A stretch of 64,000 nt of DNA from Diogma glabrata (GCA_963693315.1 OY856186.1:278895491-278959490); one strand, 5' to 3'. Positions 23,994 to 35,544 are shown, counted from the first letter of the stretch. Made by a program: numbers and translations. Notes: generated by a model from the sequence alone, not told the origin.

Positions 23994-26900
23994 GATGAAT
24001 CAGGGGTCACTGGTCTGATTAGACCGTGATACGGGACCTGGCGAACCCGAGGTACCTGAGCTATAGTAGGCTCTGGCCTGCTATTGCAAACCGTAAACCT
24101 ATTGTCATGTCTAGTGGGAACGGGGACCTTGGCTTAGCCGCCCGGGTTGCAGGAAGGTGCTCCCTTATTAGCACCCCTAGTGGGTACACACTAGAGAGGA
24201 CTCATGTGGGGTCAAACCATGAAAAGTACCAACTTCTGGGCACCTGTCACCCCCAGTTGTGTATAGACTTCTAACAGGTATAGACGAAGGCCTGTTAATG
24301 ACCTTTATTGCGTCTAAACTCGTGGGAACAAGATGGATAAATATTTTAGTAACATTTCAAATTTTTTAAAAATTTTGTTTTCACATTATTATTTCTTACA
24401 TCCTATCATGAAATATTGGCCTATGTCATATTTTGTTATATGATAGGATTTATTGTTTAGTTACCCATTTATAAAATTATATTTTGATCAAATGATTACG
24501 TTTGATAAAAAATTCAAAATACACATCCAAAATATTTGTGGATTGAATGCCAACCGAGACGCCGTGCAACATCATCTTGAGCACGACAAGCCACATATTC
24601 TTTTTCTTACAGAAACACAAGTTTCTGAAAACTATCCTTATGACGTAACACTAAATTCCAAATATAGGCTTGAATCAGCTTTTAAACTTCATCAAGGTGT
24701 ATGTGCGTACATTCATGAGAGTGTTGCGTACAAACGCTTTTCAAATTTTGAACTACGTGGTGATGGCTACAACACAGTAGTATTAAAGGTTTGTCTACCT
24801 GAAATCTCTTTTTTCACAATAGCTCTATACCGGTCCCCAAACAAACACAGTCCCAATTTTTTTAATGACTTGACTAATGTTGTGGACGAAATTAGAGCAC
24901 AATTCGAAATTGTGAGGTTATCGTTACCGGTGACTTCAACGTCCACAACAAATCGTGGTTAGAATTCTCCAAAACGACCGACGACGACAACAATGGAAGG
25001 CAGGCAGAAATATTTGCCGCATCGCACGACCTGACGCAGATTGTAGAAAACCCAACTTTCACTCCTCGTAATGGCGGTGACAATAGTTTTCTCCTAGACC
25101 TCTATCTCACATCTATGCCAGATATTACGAGTGTCGATGTCGATAAGGGTAGTATTGGAAATTCTGACCATTATCTAATCACATCAGTTATCAAAACCGA
25201 TTTACTACAAACTAGAGTTCCCAAACCCCGTAAAATATTTCACTTTTCAAAAATGGACACGATTGGACTCCGAAGTTTTTTCAAGGGTTTCCCTTTTGAT
25301 CGTCATTGTTTTTATACTGACGTTGTAAATGTTTCTGCTCAAAACTTTACTGAAACCATTCAATTCGGTATTAACAAATTTGTTCCCTTTTCAATAATGA
25401 AACCCCAACAAAAATATTTGTTTTCGAAGGCAGTCAAATTGGCTCTAGACGTAGACTATTTAATATTTGGATTCATAAAAAGAATTCTGTTAATCGATCC
25501 CAATATTTAAAGGCAAATAAAATATCAAACCAGATAATTGAAAACGAAAAGGCAGAGATTGACAGAGCGAAAGCGGCAAAACTTTCGAGTATGTCAATTT
25601 CTGACAAAAGTTTTTACAGTGCCATTAATTCTTTAAATTCTGGTACTAAACCTTCTATCCCCCTATGATCGATGGTGACTCAATCGTTACTGACCCTGCA
25701 AGGAAAGCTACATTGTTCGCGGAACGCTTTGCTTCGCATTCGACAGTTTTAGAAACTCCTGAAGAAATTCCCCAAATCCAGTCTTCAGGAGTCAATATGA
25801 AACAATTACATTTCAAACCCAAAATTGTCGAAAAACTTTTAAGAGGGTTAAACAATAACAAAGCCTCCGGTCTGGACAACATTCCTCCTGTTATTCTAAA
25901 AACATTTTCAAAAGAACTTGCACCAACTCTCACCAAAATATTTTATAAATCCTATAAATCTGGTATTTTTCCATCCTGCTGGAAGTTGGGCCAATGTCCA
26001 GCCTGTCCCAAAAAAAGGAACGAAATGTGATATTTCAAATTATAGACCAATAGCCTTACTCCCAGTCCTGTCTAAAATATACGAGCAATATATTAATTTA
26101 CACATATCCAAATTTTTGGAGGTAAACCATTTGATATCTGACAGCCAATACGGTTTTAGAAACAACAGATCAACAACCGATCTATTGAACTATGTAGCAC
26201 ATCTTTGGAATAGCATACTTGAGAAAGGTGGTGAAACGTACGTAATCGCATTAGACATCTCAAAAGCATTGATCGAATCTGGCATGCCAACTTGATCAAC
26301 AAGCTCGTTGCGTACGGTTTCATCCCGCAGTCGTGAAGTTGATTCAAAATTTTCTGTCTAACCGATACATCTCGGTATCTATAGATGGCTTCTCTTCTGA
26401 GTCCAAATTAATTAACACTGGTGTACCCCAAGGCTCAGTTATATCTCCCACTTGATTCCTAATTTAATCATCGAACTGTTGAAAATCACCAGTAACAATA
26501 GTTTTGCAGATGATAGTACACTGCACAAGTCATTCGTCCCCCTATCAAGATTATTCGTAAAATGTATGAACGAATAAATCCGGCCGGAGAGACGCTGCCA
26601 GAAATGTAAACGAGGATCTAAAATAAGTCGCCGATTGGGGTGACAAAAATTTGGTCAATTTTAATTCCACCAAAACACAGCTATTGATTGTTTCCAGATC
26701 AAAGACCGAGTTTCCCAACGATATTTCAATTAATATGTGTGACGACCAAATAGACGAATGTGAAAGCATTCGTTTATTGGGAGTCACAATATCCAATGAC
26801 TTACTCTGGAACGATCATATAATGGCCATGGCAAAGAGCGCGTCAAGAAAATTCGTCCTCCTCAATAGATGTAAAAAATATTTTACTTCGCATCAATTAC

Positions 26901-27445
26901 TCCACATTTATAAGTCCTATATTCGTTCTTGTATGGAGTATTGTCGTCAAGTTTGCTCTTTTGGACTTGCTGCTAGCTCTTTTGGACTCTGTTCAAAGCA
27001 TGCTATACGAATTGTTGGTGATCGAAATTTAACATTAGATATTGATTCCCTACAACATCGTCGCACTGTTGCTGATCTCGTTGTTTTTTATAAATATCGT
27101 CACCTGCAGTGCTCGGATGAAATCAGGTCCATAATGCCTCAGACATATGTTTTTCCCCGTTTTACTCGTCAATCGGTTTGTGCAGGTGGTCGGACTGTCG
27201 AGATTACTCACTGTCATAGTAATAGAACGCAAAGGGATTTCTTTGTCCGTACATCGTACAAATGGAATGCTTTGCCCGAATCAATAGTCTCGAGTGCCTT
27301 CAAGCCACAAAGATTTAAAGAAAGCGTCCACCTATACCTCAAGACGCATGATGTTGTGGGACCTGGGTCTTAAAAGGTATCTATGTGTTGTTGTGACACA
27401 TTTTGTAATTCCTACTACACAACATTTTTTATTAAAAAAAAAAAA
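23994..27445 (+). mobile_element. CR1/Jockey-like non-LTR retrotransposon with poly(A) tail, degenerate
   Basis: Inserted in repeat E copy A at a site unoccupied in copy B. Flanked by AAAGT (23989-23993 and 27446-27450) and ending in a run of A. A GC-richer leader (about 24000-24330) precedes the endonuclease. No convincing ORF1. Confidence 0.85.
24453..27373 (+). pseudogene. Endonuclease-reverse transcriptase of the CR1/Jockey-like element, multiply frameshifted
   Basis: In order: an AP-type endonuclease N-terminus (IQNICGLNANRD, LFLTETQV, LYRSPN) to about 24900; after a frameshift, GDFNVHNKSWL near 24930 and SDHYLI near 25165. RT starts near 25800 with NNNKASGLDNIPP, then after a frameshift NYRPIALLPVLSKIYEQ and QYGFRNNRSTTDLL. 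GVPQGSV near 26420 is followed by a stop. The FADD box is at about 26505-26520, then a 240-codon frame (26651-27373) with LLGVTISNDLLW and a C-terminal WNALPESIV motif. At least four frame breaks. Inactive. Confidence 0.85.
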
Positions 27446-28104
27446 AAAGTAATTATTATTTTGAAAATTTTTGATTTTGTATGCTCTTATAGGCTCAAAG
27501 AGTTTAAAATAAATTAAAATCTATATTCTCCGAGTTTCATGTCTTTATGTTAATGTTAACCCACGCCGCCATACCATTTAGTTTGCTATTCAAATAACAT
27601 TGGGTTTTAGTCATATAATGATTGGTTTTTCGATTCCAAAGTAAGTACTACTGCACGTAATTTAAAACTTGGCAAACTTCAATCTTAAAGTAGTATCCAT
27701 TCCGTAAAAAGTTTTTTCTGTCCGTTTTCCGTTCTGATTTGATCAATAAAGTTGTCATTATTTAGAGATTAAACGTATAAATATGTTAAGTCATTATACG
27801 TTAATCGTTCTAAAAATGGTCAGATAAGACGCAAATTCGTTACAGCAGAATTGACTTGAAAAATCTATCAAATCTGTATAATAAAATTCAAAACTCATTG
27901 TTATTGTTAACCACTTATGGTGCTAACATTTGTTTTGTGTTTGCTTAAATGAATATAAAAAACAAATAAACAATTTGTTAACAAATATGTATAATGATAA
28001 AAGAAGTTGTAACTGTTTAAACATTAAATAGAGAAAGTTATTTGTCACTATTAAAATTGTGAATAGAAGTTTTTTGATCATATAAGAATGCTTAATTCAA
28101 CAAT

Positions 28105-28437
28105 TTGTGGTTTGCCAATTCCCTACCGGCAATCGCATTGGACGAAATATATGACGAAAATAAGGACACATTGGATTTATTGGATAAAATCTGGATTCGT
28201 TGGATTTTCGTCCACTGTGTGGATTTAATTCCTGATCTCGGACATCTGTCCAATATGACGAACATAAGAAGTTATTGGACGGATTGGACGAAATCTGGGA
28301 TTAATTTCCATTTAGTCCATGGTGTGGATTTAATTTTGGATCTTAGAGATCTGTCCAATATGACGAACATGAGGATGAATTGGACACATTGGACAATACC
28401 TGGGCATCATTGGATTATTGTTCGTTTTCTGGATTAA
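28105..28437 (+). repeat. Tandem repeat with open frame, period 104 bp
   Basis: Two copies of a segment containing TCCAATATGACGAACAT (28249 and 28353), rich in TTGGA/TGGAC words. An uninterrupted 110-codon frame crosses it, with internal protein repeats of the type VDLIPDL/LSNMTN. I do not recognise a family. A repeat-derived chance frame is more likely than a gene. It begins just beyond the end of repeat E copy A. Confidence 0.6.
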
Positions 28438-28440
28438 AGT

Positions 28441-28982
28441 AAACCTTACGTCCAATAATTTGAATTGTAATTGGATTTTATCTGGAACAATCGTCTTACT
28501 GATTGTAAATTGGAAAATCTGGAACGTTTTAGTTAAATTTTTGTCTATGGAATTATAAATTGCATTGTTACAAATAAAAAAAACGATTGTAACTTAGAAC
28601 ATTTAAGATATCCTTATGAAATATAAAAAAATTTAAATAGTCGTCAGTTTCCATATCATAAAAAAGAAACCATAAATTTCAATATTTATAAACAAATATC
28701 CAATTGTTTTAAAAACAAAAGTAATAAAAAATATATAAAAAGGTGAGGAAAATTTCACTTAATTACGTTACCAAAATAAGAGCATCTGTAAAGGTTTAGT
28801 TTAATACAAACTATATACCATGGTATATTATAATAGGATAATACCAATTATATAAACAAATAATCTATTGTGGTATGCATTCTGTAATTTTTAATTTTCA
28901 GAGATGTTATATTGTTTTCGTTCTTATTTTTGGGTGGAATATTTAGATAAAATTATACTTAGAAGCCAGAAAATAATTACCT
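28441..28982. other. AT-rich stretch without recognised gene
   Basis: Nothing supported. It may hold part of the Helitron 5' region. Confidence 0.35.
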
Positions 28983-29182
28983 NNNNNNNNNNNNNNNNNN
29001 NNNNNNNNNNNNNNNNNNNNNNNNNNNNNNNNNNNNNNNNNNNNNNNNNNNNNNNNNNNNNNNNNNNNNNNNNNNNNNNNNNNNNNNNNNNNNNNNNNNN
29101 NNNNNNNNNNNNNNNNNNNNNNNNNNNNNNNNNNNNNNNNNNNNNNNNNNNNNNNNNNNNNNNNNNNNNNNNNNNNNNNNNN
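28983..29182. other. Assembly gap (200 N)
   Basis: Exactly 200 undetermined bases, a default-length scaffold gap of unknown true size. Missing N-terminal Helitron sequence may lie here. Confidence 0.99.
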
Positions 29183-29420
29183 CTTTTTCTATACATATGC
29201 ATTATAAGTTTACATACATGCAAAAACAATTTTCTTTTTGCTTTAAAACAATGCTTTAAAATTTTTCTTTTTTATATATTAGCTATCGAACCGAACAACG
29301 AATAACAAAAACGAAAATTTTTATATTTATTTTATATTCATTTCAGTCGTCGTATTTATTTTATATTTTAGTCGTCTTTTATCTTTCAAGAAGGACGGTT
29401 TTCGATATTTTTCGATTATT

Positions 29421-31802
29421 TTGTTTTTTATTGATATAAAGATTTTTGAGATATTTTTGTATGCACAATTATATTTTTATGATGTTGATACTGCTGCTAA
29501 TATGAGAATGAATAGAAATACCAATGTATGTGAAATTTTTCTTATGCGTGAGATAGGTTTTGAGTTAGATCGTGTGAATCCTTTTGTTCGTTCTTTCAAA
29601 TCAATGCATGAATTTTGTGAAAGACCTGAGAATGTTACTGCTGATTTGTCAATGGTTATAAAAGTTAACAGAGAATGTGATATTCGTCGTTTTAATGATG
29701 CTGTTCAAACTGATGTGGCTGCTATTTTTAAAAATGATGATGGTGAACCACCTTTTGAAAGAAATATGATTGTTTTTTCAAAAAATGCAAATGAAATTCG
29801 TTTTGTTTCTGTCCTTGATTCTTCTTTGGATCCTTTAGCTTATCCTTTGTTGTTTCCAAATGGTGATACTGGGTGGCACGTTAATATTCCACATAATTTA
29901 GTTTCAACTTCACGTGCTAATGTGTCACGTACAAAAGTTACAATGTTGCAATATGCATCTTATCGCCTTGCTATACGTGATGGTTTTAGTCTTTTGCATC
30001 GTTCTCAAAAATTATTTCTTCAATGGATTGTTGATATGTATGTTCGTATCGAAGGTACACGGCTTCATTACATTCGTTCAAATCAATCTGCTCTTCGTGC
30101 TGATTTGTACAATAATTTAACAGATTTCTTGCATCAAAATCGCAATGGCGATGATAATATGCAAGTAGTTGGTCGTAAAGTAATTTTGCCATCTTCTTTC
30201 ACCGGTTCACCACGTAACATGTATCAAAATTACTTGGATGCAATGTCTATTGTACAACATTTCGGTAAACCTTCTTTATTTATAACAATGACATGTAATC
30301 CTCAATGGCCAGAAATTGTTGATAATTTGAGTAATTATGAGTCTTCGAATTTTCGTCCTGATATTGTTGTGCGTGTGTTTAAAGTGAAACTTAAAGAGCT
30401 CATAGATTGTTTAATGAAAAAAAAGATTTTCGGTTCTGTCAAAGCACTTATATATACCATTGAATTTCAAAAACGTGGTCTTCCGCATGCCCATATTTTG
30501 TTAAATTTATCAGATGAAGATAGAATTGATGGAAATGAAATGATTAATAAATTTGTATGTACTGAAATCCCTGATCCCATTCTTTTTCCTAAATTACATG
30601 AATATGTGAAACGTCATATGATGCATGGACCATGTGGTGCTCTAAATCCCAATTCTGTTTGTATGAGAGATGGTAAATGTAGTAAGAATTTTCCAAAACC
30701 TTTTTCTGAAAATACTAAAGAATCTGTGAATGGTTATCCTTTGTATCGTCGACGTGATAATGGTATGAGTGTTGATGTACGTGGTGCATCTCTTGATAAT
30801 AGATATGTTGTTCCATATAATCCTTATCTTCTTGCAAAATTCAATTGTCATATTAACGTTGAAATATGTACGACTGTTAAAAGTGTGAAATATGTTTACA
30901 AGTATGTATATAAAGGGTATGATTCTGCCAATGTTGAATTGAGAGTGAATGGAGAGAATGCAGTGAATAATGATGATGCGATTGTGGGAAATGAAATTCA
31001 AGATTTTTTGAATGGACGGTATGTTGGTTCGACTGAAGCTGCTTGGCGCATATTTGAATTTCCAATGCATTTTCAATCTCATACAATTATTCGACTTGAT
31101 TGTCATTTGCCTAATAGACAAAATGTTTATATCAGGAATGGTAATGTGGCTGGTGCAGTCGCAAATGTATCAAGAACAAAATTGTTAGCATTTTTCCATT
31201 TGAATTCCATTGATAATTTAGCTAATGAGTTTTTGTATACAGAATTACCATTACATTATGTTTGGCATGATCAAAGTAAATCGTGGAAAAGAAGACAACG
31301 TGGGGCTGATAAAGTTGTTGCTCGATTATATATGGTTTCTCCAAAAGATATAGAATTGTTTCATATGCGTTTACTTCTGTTGCATGTTCGTGGTCCAAAA
31401 TCTTTTTCTGATCTACGTATGTATGAAGGTGTTGAGTACCCTACTTTTGTTGCAGCATGTGAAGCTCGAGGTATTGCAACAAATGATAATGAATGGCGTG
31501 AATGTTTACTTGAAGCTTCAGAAATTCAATCACCAAAACAGTTTCGTCAATTATTTGCATTTATCTGTGGTTTGAATGTTCCTCCGAATGCTTTAGCTTT
31601 ATGGATTGAATTTAGAAATAGTATGATTGAAGACTTTTTACGAAATTACGATGAAGATGTGTCAATTAATCGAGCCTTGCTTGAAATTAATGAAATTCTT
31701 CTTACACATAATACTTCATGTGGTGATCTTGGTCTTCCGATTCCACAATATAACTTACAGATTGGCGATGTAGGTCATTTTGATATTGAAGAAGAAGTGT
31801 GA
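29421..31802 (+). CDS. Helitron Rep (HUH endonuclease) portion of Rep-helicase
   Basis: 793 codons; homology starts around residue 18 (LYFYDVDTA), so the true N-terminus, normally with zinc fingers, is missing upstream, probably around the gap. The Helitron-like N domain begins near 265 (LDAMSIVQHFGKPSLF, MTCNPQWPEI). The HUH metal-binding motif GLPHAHILL lies near 353-361, a Cys-rich segment (CMRDGKCSKNF) near 412, and the paired catalytic tyrosines in KYVYKYVYKGYD near 488-501. All key residues are present. Rep nicks and joins single strands during rolling-circle transposition. The frame stops at 31800-31802, just before the helicase. Codon use is AT-rich and the frame is intact over 2.3 kb, so decay is recent. 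Confidence 0.92.
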   Translation: MFFIDIKIFEIFLYAQLYFYDVDTAANMRMNRNTNVCEIFLMREIGFELDRVNPFVRSFKSMHEFCERPENVTADLSMVIKVNRECDIRRFNDAVQTDVAAIFKNDDGEPPFERNMIVFSKNANEIRFVSVLDSSLDPLAYPLLFPNGDTGWHVNIPHNLVSTSRANVSRTKVTMLQYASYRLAIRDGFSLLHRSQKLFLQWIVDMYVRIEGTRLHYIRSNQSALRADLYNNLTDFLHQNRNGDDNMQVVGRKVILPSSFTGSPRNMYQNYLDAMSIVQHFGKPSLFITMTCNPQWPEIVDNLSNYESSNFRPDIVVRVFKVKLKELIDCLMKKKIFGSVKALIYTIEFQKRGLPHAHILLNLSDEDRIDGNEMINKFVCTEIPDPILFPKLHEYVKRHMMHGPCGALNPNSVCMRDGKCSKNFPKPFSENTKESVNGYPLYRRRDNGMSVDVRGASLDNRYVVPYNPYLLAKFNCHINVEICTTVKSVKYVYKYVYKGYDSANVELRVNGENAVNNDDAIVGNEIQDFLNGRYVGSTEAAWRIFEFPMHFQSHTIIRLDCHLPNRQNVYIRNGNVAGAVANVSRTKLLAFFHLNSIDNLANEFLYTELPLHYVWHDQSKSWKRRQRGADKVVARLYMVSPKDIELFHMRLLLLHVRGPKSFSDLRMYEGVEYPTFVAACEARGIATNDNEWRECLLEASEIQSPKQFRQLFAFICGLNVPPNALALWIEFRNSMIEDFLRNYDEDVSINRALLEINEILLTHNTSCGDLGLPIPQYNLQIGDVGHFDIEEEV

Positions 31803-32100
31803 TTGATATTGTTTTGCGTGAAGCTCAATTCCATGATACTGGAAATAATGTTTTTTTCTTGACAGCTCATGCAGGTTGTGGCAAAACTTTTGTTCAAACG
31901 GCAATCATTCATAAATTTAATTCATTAAATCTTTCGTGTATTGTAACTGCCTTCAGTGGTATTGCATCAACTCTTTTGATTGGGGGGCGAACTTTGCATA
32001 ATGTTTTCAAATTACCAATTCCATTATTAGAGAATTCAATGCCAAATATAACTCCAAACAGTGTACATGGCACATATATTAATAATGCATCAATCATTAC
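31799..32100 (+). pseudogene. Helitron helicase N-terminal fragment (P-loop)
   Basis: In a different frame from Rep and overlapping its stop. It contains the Walker A motif AHAGCGKTF near residue 24, then SGIASTLLIGGRTLHNVFKLPI, the standard start of a Pif1-type helicase. Roughly 20-40 residues expected between Rep and this point are missing, so a small deletion caused the frame break. The sequence is cut at 32100 by the palindromic MITE, and I do not find the rest of the helicase beyond it. Confidence 0.88.
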
Positions 32101-32102
32101 TA

Positions 32103-32513
32103 GGAGGGCCCGGCGTGCTTCGCTACGCTTATAAATAAAGTTTTTGCGTAGACATTTTGTTGACGTAGAAGCAATGATTTCAAAAAGTGGTAATGAGAAA
32201 TGCTACCATATAATTTTTAATTTTTCTTTTTAAATATATGAATGAAAAATAATCAGAACTCTAGCTGATCAGTTGGGATATATGAAAAATTAGCGATCAA
32301 ATAAGTTTTCAAGTAAGCTTCGCTAATTTTTCATATATCCGAACTGATCAGCTAGAGTTCTAATTATTTTTCATTCATATATTTAAAAAGAAAAATTAAA
32401 AATTATATGGTAGCATTTCTCATTACCACTTTTTGAAATCATTGCTTCTACGTCAACAAAATGTCTACGCAAAAACTTTATTTATAAGCGTAGCGAAGCA
32501 CGCCGGGCCCTCC
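32103..32513. mobile_element. Near-perfect palindromic MITE with TA target duplication
   Basis: 411 bp. The termini GGAGGGCCCGGCGTGC and its complement are flanked by TA on both sides (32101-32102 and 32514-32515). The arms pair over about 190 bp with almost no mismatch around a loop near 32291-32325. The TA duplication suggests a Tc1/mariner-type source. It interrupts the Helitron helicase. Confidence 0.9.
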
Positions 32514-32581
32514 TAGTATATATAACTATATGAGCTATAACGGAATTTACCGGCACTCTCACGATTGTATTTCTTGACCTA

Positions 32582-32986
32582 CAACAAAAATTTTTTCTGT
32601 ATACGTTTTGCGGCAAAAAAGTTCTTGGACAAGTTCTCGAACTGGCCATATCCGGGTACAGGTTAAGTGGCTAGAGCCAAAAAAGTGGAATAATCTAGGG
32701 TGTTATAACTTCCGTTTGAATCATAATATTTTAATAAAATTTATCAATATTGAATATTTAAACATATTTCTATCATTTTTTTCCATATGACAACCTTGGC
32801 GTTCCCTTGGTTTCTAAAAAATCAGCTGTTTTAAAAATTTAATAAACTTTGTTGTCCTTGATTTTGCTGAAAATGGCCAATCTCACTTTTGAAAATTTAT
32901 GCACACGTTAACTAAAACATAAATCTTTCCAAAATTAAAAAAAAAAGTAGTTCAAGTCAAGAGGTTGAGACACCAGGGCTGTTAGT
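32582..32986. repeat. Dispersed repeat R, copy 2 (unoccupied site)
   Basis: A complete copy of the repeat seen split at 9325-9515 and 11700-11919. It contains the unduplicated 16-bp target at 32764-32779 and so defines the boundaries of the hammerhead array insertion. It ends at GGGCTGTTAG directly against repeat E copy B. Confidence 0.88.
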
Positions 32987-33048
32987 TGTTTCGGATGAAT
33001 TCAAACCTTCCTCGTCAGTTCCTTTTTCGAATCCTTAGGCAGACACGC
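32987..33048 (-). ncRNA. Hammerhead ribozyme, repeat E copy B, truncated stem III
   Basis: Core CUGACGA and GAAA intact and the cleavage triplet GUC kept. Stem I UGCCU/AGGAA has one mismatch. Stem III is cut to about 3 bp because the repeat is truncated at 32987. Loop I GAUUCGA still pairs with UUGAAUU spanning loop II through two G-U pairs. Weak or no activity expected. Confidence 0.7.
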
Positions 33049-33365
33049 TATCCATGACGCCGTTGAGACGATGACAATTTCGAAGTTGAAACTTCTTCAT
33101 CACTTATTTATTTTACTTAAGTTGAATTTTTCCACTGTCATTAGACTTCATATTATGGAAATGTTTTTACATTATATTGCAATTTTCGCATTAGTGTTGT
33201 GTTTTAGTGAAGTTGTATTTTATTGAAGATGTAAATTGTGTTGTGTTTTATACTTCTAAGACCTCAACACCTATAGTGCATTTGTTTGTTTTCATCGTTT
33301 TAGTCCAAAAATGTATATAAATTAAGCTTTTTGTTCAATTTTTCAAAACATTTTATTTAATTATT

Positions 33366-33408
33366 TGACGACATGTTTCAGCTTTTAACAAAAGCTATCC
33401 TCAGGTCA
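33366..33408 (-). ncRNA. Minimal type I hammerhead ribozyme in Penelope copy (minus)
   Basis: Minus strand: stem I UGAC pairs with GUCA; core CUGAGGA; one extra U; stem II AGCUUUU pairs with AAAAGCU around a two-base loop; GAAA; a very short stem III (ACAUGU, self-complementary) ending in the cleavage triplet GUC, cut between 33370 and 33369. The short stem III suggests activity as a dimer, as reported for Penelope hammerheads. Confidence 0.78.
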
Positions 33409-33690
33409 GAACAAAAAATATTCAACTATACAAAACAGAAAATGATAATAATACAATTTAAACAATATCAGCAAAAATCACTTACAAAAATGTATTGTCC
33501 AAATAAACAACTTCACTGATTATCACTAATCTTATTATTATTAATTTTAATTTTCAATTAAAAAAATTTTTTCAATTAATTATAAACTAAACTGAAACAT
33601 ATAAAATATCGTCTTTAAACAAACGGATAAAAAGTTTTTTTGAAAGATAAAACAAAGATAGACAGACAGTGTTTTAAAATTTTTTAAAAT

Positions 33691-35544
33691 TTAAATAAAA
33701 GAAAGGTATACATTATCTAAATATGTGCAATCAGATTGTATGTTCATATTGTTATGGAATTTTTTAATATAAATTGACTCAAGAATTTTGCGCTTAACCG
33801 TATTAGACTCAAAATTTAAAATTTCAGGATTATCCCAATCAATTTTATGATTACTAGTAATAACATGATCACATAAAGCACTATGTGACCCATTACCTCT
33901 AGAAATATGATATTTATGGTCCTTTAACCTGGAAACAAGATATTGTTTAGTTTCACCAATATATGTTATTGTTAAGCCACAATTAGGTTCAGCACAATTA
34001 ATTTTGTAAACTAAATTAGAAAAATATTCTTTGGGAACACGATCTTTAAGAGGTGTCAAAATACGATTTCTTAGAGTATTGCAAGGTTTACAAACTGCTT
34101 TAATATTATAATTATGTAACACACGATTTAAATTCTCAAATAAAACCTTAACATAAGGTAGGGATACAAATTTAAAAGTGCTGTCCTGATTATTAACTCT
34201 AGAAATGTCAAAATTTAAATTATTATGTATATTGATAGTATTGTAAATGTGATGATCAATAAATTTTTCGGGATAGAAATTTTCTTGAAGAGTAGTTTTT
34301 AATAATTTGAAATTTTTATGATGAAAAATGGGATTCGATAATTTTAAAATTTTTTCTGTCAATATTGATACAGTATTTTTTTTATACGAAATTGGAAGAG
34401 AAGAGTTGAAATTTAAATAACGACCAGACCAAGTAGGTTTCAGATACCAATCTGTTATTAATTCACCAAGATTGTTTTTTATAACTAAAGTGTCCAAAAA
34501 AGCAATTTTGTTTTCATTCTCAATTTCAAGAGTAAATTTAAGTCGAGGATGGTAATTATTAAATTTAACAAGAACAGAACCAATTAAAATACTAGGAACA
34601 GCGGTCAGAATATCATCAACATAACGCATATAAAATGGAAGCACAAAGTCCAAAGATTCAATAATTTTAATTTCAACATATTCCATAACCAAATTAGCTA
34701 ACACTGGACTAGCTGGAGATCCCATAGGAGAACCATAAATTTGTTGATAAAAAACATTATTATAAGAAAAATAACAATGGTTTAATACTAATAACAGTCC
34801 TTCAATGAAAATATCTTTCTCTAAAATTTTATATTGAATATTGTTTTTTGTTTTTCTAACATTAACAGAATTTTGTCGTCGAATATTACTAATAATAAAT
34901 TCTTGATTAGCAAGTTCTTGAATAACTATTTCAATTTCATCCCATTTACTTTCAATACACTCAAGAACTAAGGAATTTGGAATATTTGTGAAAAGTGATG
35001 TCACATCTAAAGAAATCAAAGAATAGTCTATAGGAATAACTAAATCTTTAATTTTATCAATAAAATCATAAGAATTTTTAACATAGCTAAAAGTCTTTCC
35101 AACAACTCTTGATAGAATATCAGAATAAAATTTTGAAAGATTATATAAAGGAAAATTAATATAAGAAACTATAGGACGTAATGGTTCACCAATCTTATGG
35201 ACTTTTACTAACCCATATATGCGTGGAAAAGAACTATTATATTTCCGCATAAGAGTTGCACGTTCATTTGTTAAATTACTATTCAATTCTAATTTACTAA
35301 CAAAAGTATTGGTTTTTCTTTGCAAATAAGCAGTTTTATCCTTTGGAATAACCTTATAAGTATCAGTGTCATTTAAGTAAGAAGACATTTTACTATCATA
35401 ATCAGATAAATTCATAACAACTGTTATGTTACCTTTGTCAGCTTGGGTTACAATTAAATGAGGATTATCAATAAAAAAAGAATTGGTCTCTGTGAGATTT
35501 TTTTGTAAAATTATGCGGAAATATAATAGTTCTTTTCCACGCAT
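33691..35544 (-). CDS. Penelope-like reverse transcriptase with GIY-YIG endonuclease, 5'-truncated
   Basis: 617 codons; the first dozen or so residues are read from the inverted neighbour across the junction near 35513. An N-terminal segment (TQADKGNITVVM near 33) is followed by RT fingers and palm (YGLVKVHK near 110, SLDVTSLFTNIP near 178, GSPMGSPASPVLANL near 270, catalytic RYVDDIL near 305, a primer grip/thumb region with KIAFLDTL near 345), a long linker, a Cys pair (CKPCNTLRNR near 485) and a GIY-YIG module near 527 (TYIGETKQYLVSRLKDH). There the usual LTYIGETK is expanded by two residues (LTITYIGETK). It makes cDNA primed at an endonuclease nick. The frame is fully open over the retained part. 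Confidence 0.93.
   Translation of the reverse strand: MRGKELLYFRIILQKNLTETNSFFIDNPHLIVTQADKGNITVVMNLSDYDSKMSSYLNDTDTYKVIPKDKTAYLQRKTNTFVSKLELNSNLTNERATLMRKYNSSFPRIYGLVKVHKIGEPLRPIVSYINFPLYNLSKFYSDILSRVVGKTFSYVKNSYDFIDKIKDLVIPIDYSLISLDVTSLFTNIPNSLVLECIESKWDEIEIVIQELANQEFIISNIRRQNSVNVRKTKNNIQYKILEKDIFIEGLLLVLNHCYFSYNNVFYQQIYGSPMGSPASPVLANLVMEYVEIKIIESLDFVLPFYMRYVDDILTAVPSILIGSVLVKFNNYHPRLKFTLEIENENKIAFLDTLVIKNNLGELITDWYLKPTWSGRYLNFNSSLPISYKKNTVSILTEKILKLSNPIFHHKNFKLLKTTLQENFYPEKFIDHHIYNTINIHNNLNFDISRVNNQDSTFKFVSLPYVKVLFENLNRVLHNYNIKAVCKPCNTLRNRILTPLKDRVPKEYFSNLVYKINCAEPNCGLTITYIGETKQYLVSRLKDHKYHISRGNGSHSALCDHVITSNHKIDWDNPEILNFESNTVKRKILESIYIKKFHNNMNIQSDCTYLDNVYLSFI

Larger units (their letters stand above)
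20515..28121. repeat. Repeat E, copy A (contains two nested retrotransposons)
   Basis: The host parts are 20515-20588, 23130-23993 and 27451-28121. They match copy B (32987-33276 and 40988-42179) closely. Both copies end at TTTGCCAATT. The left part is a relative of the hammerhead repeat of 9516-11699, including a decayed hammerhead. No protein-coding frame is recognised in the host parts. The RTE and CR1/Jockey-like insertions are unique to this copy. Confidence 0.8.

Noticed and set aside
28105..28437. A 110-residue protein gene
   Set aside because: The frame consists mainly of a 104-bp DNA tandem repeat and has no family resemblance; kept only as a repeat.
30642..31121. 159-codon minus-strand frame inside Helitron Rep
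   Set aside because: Complement of the Rep coding strand; no independent support.
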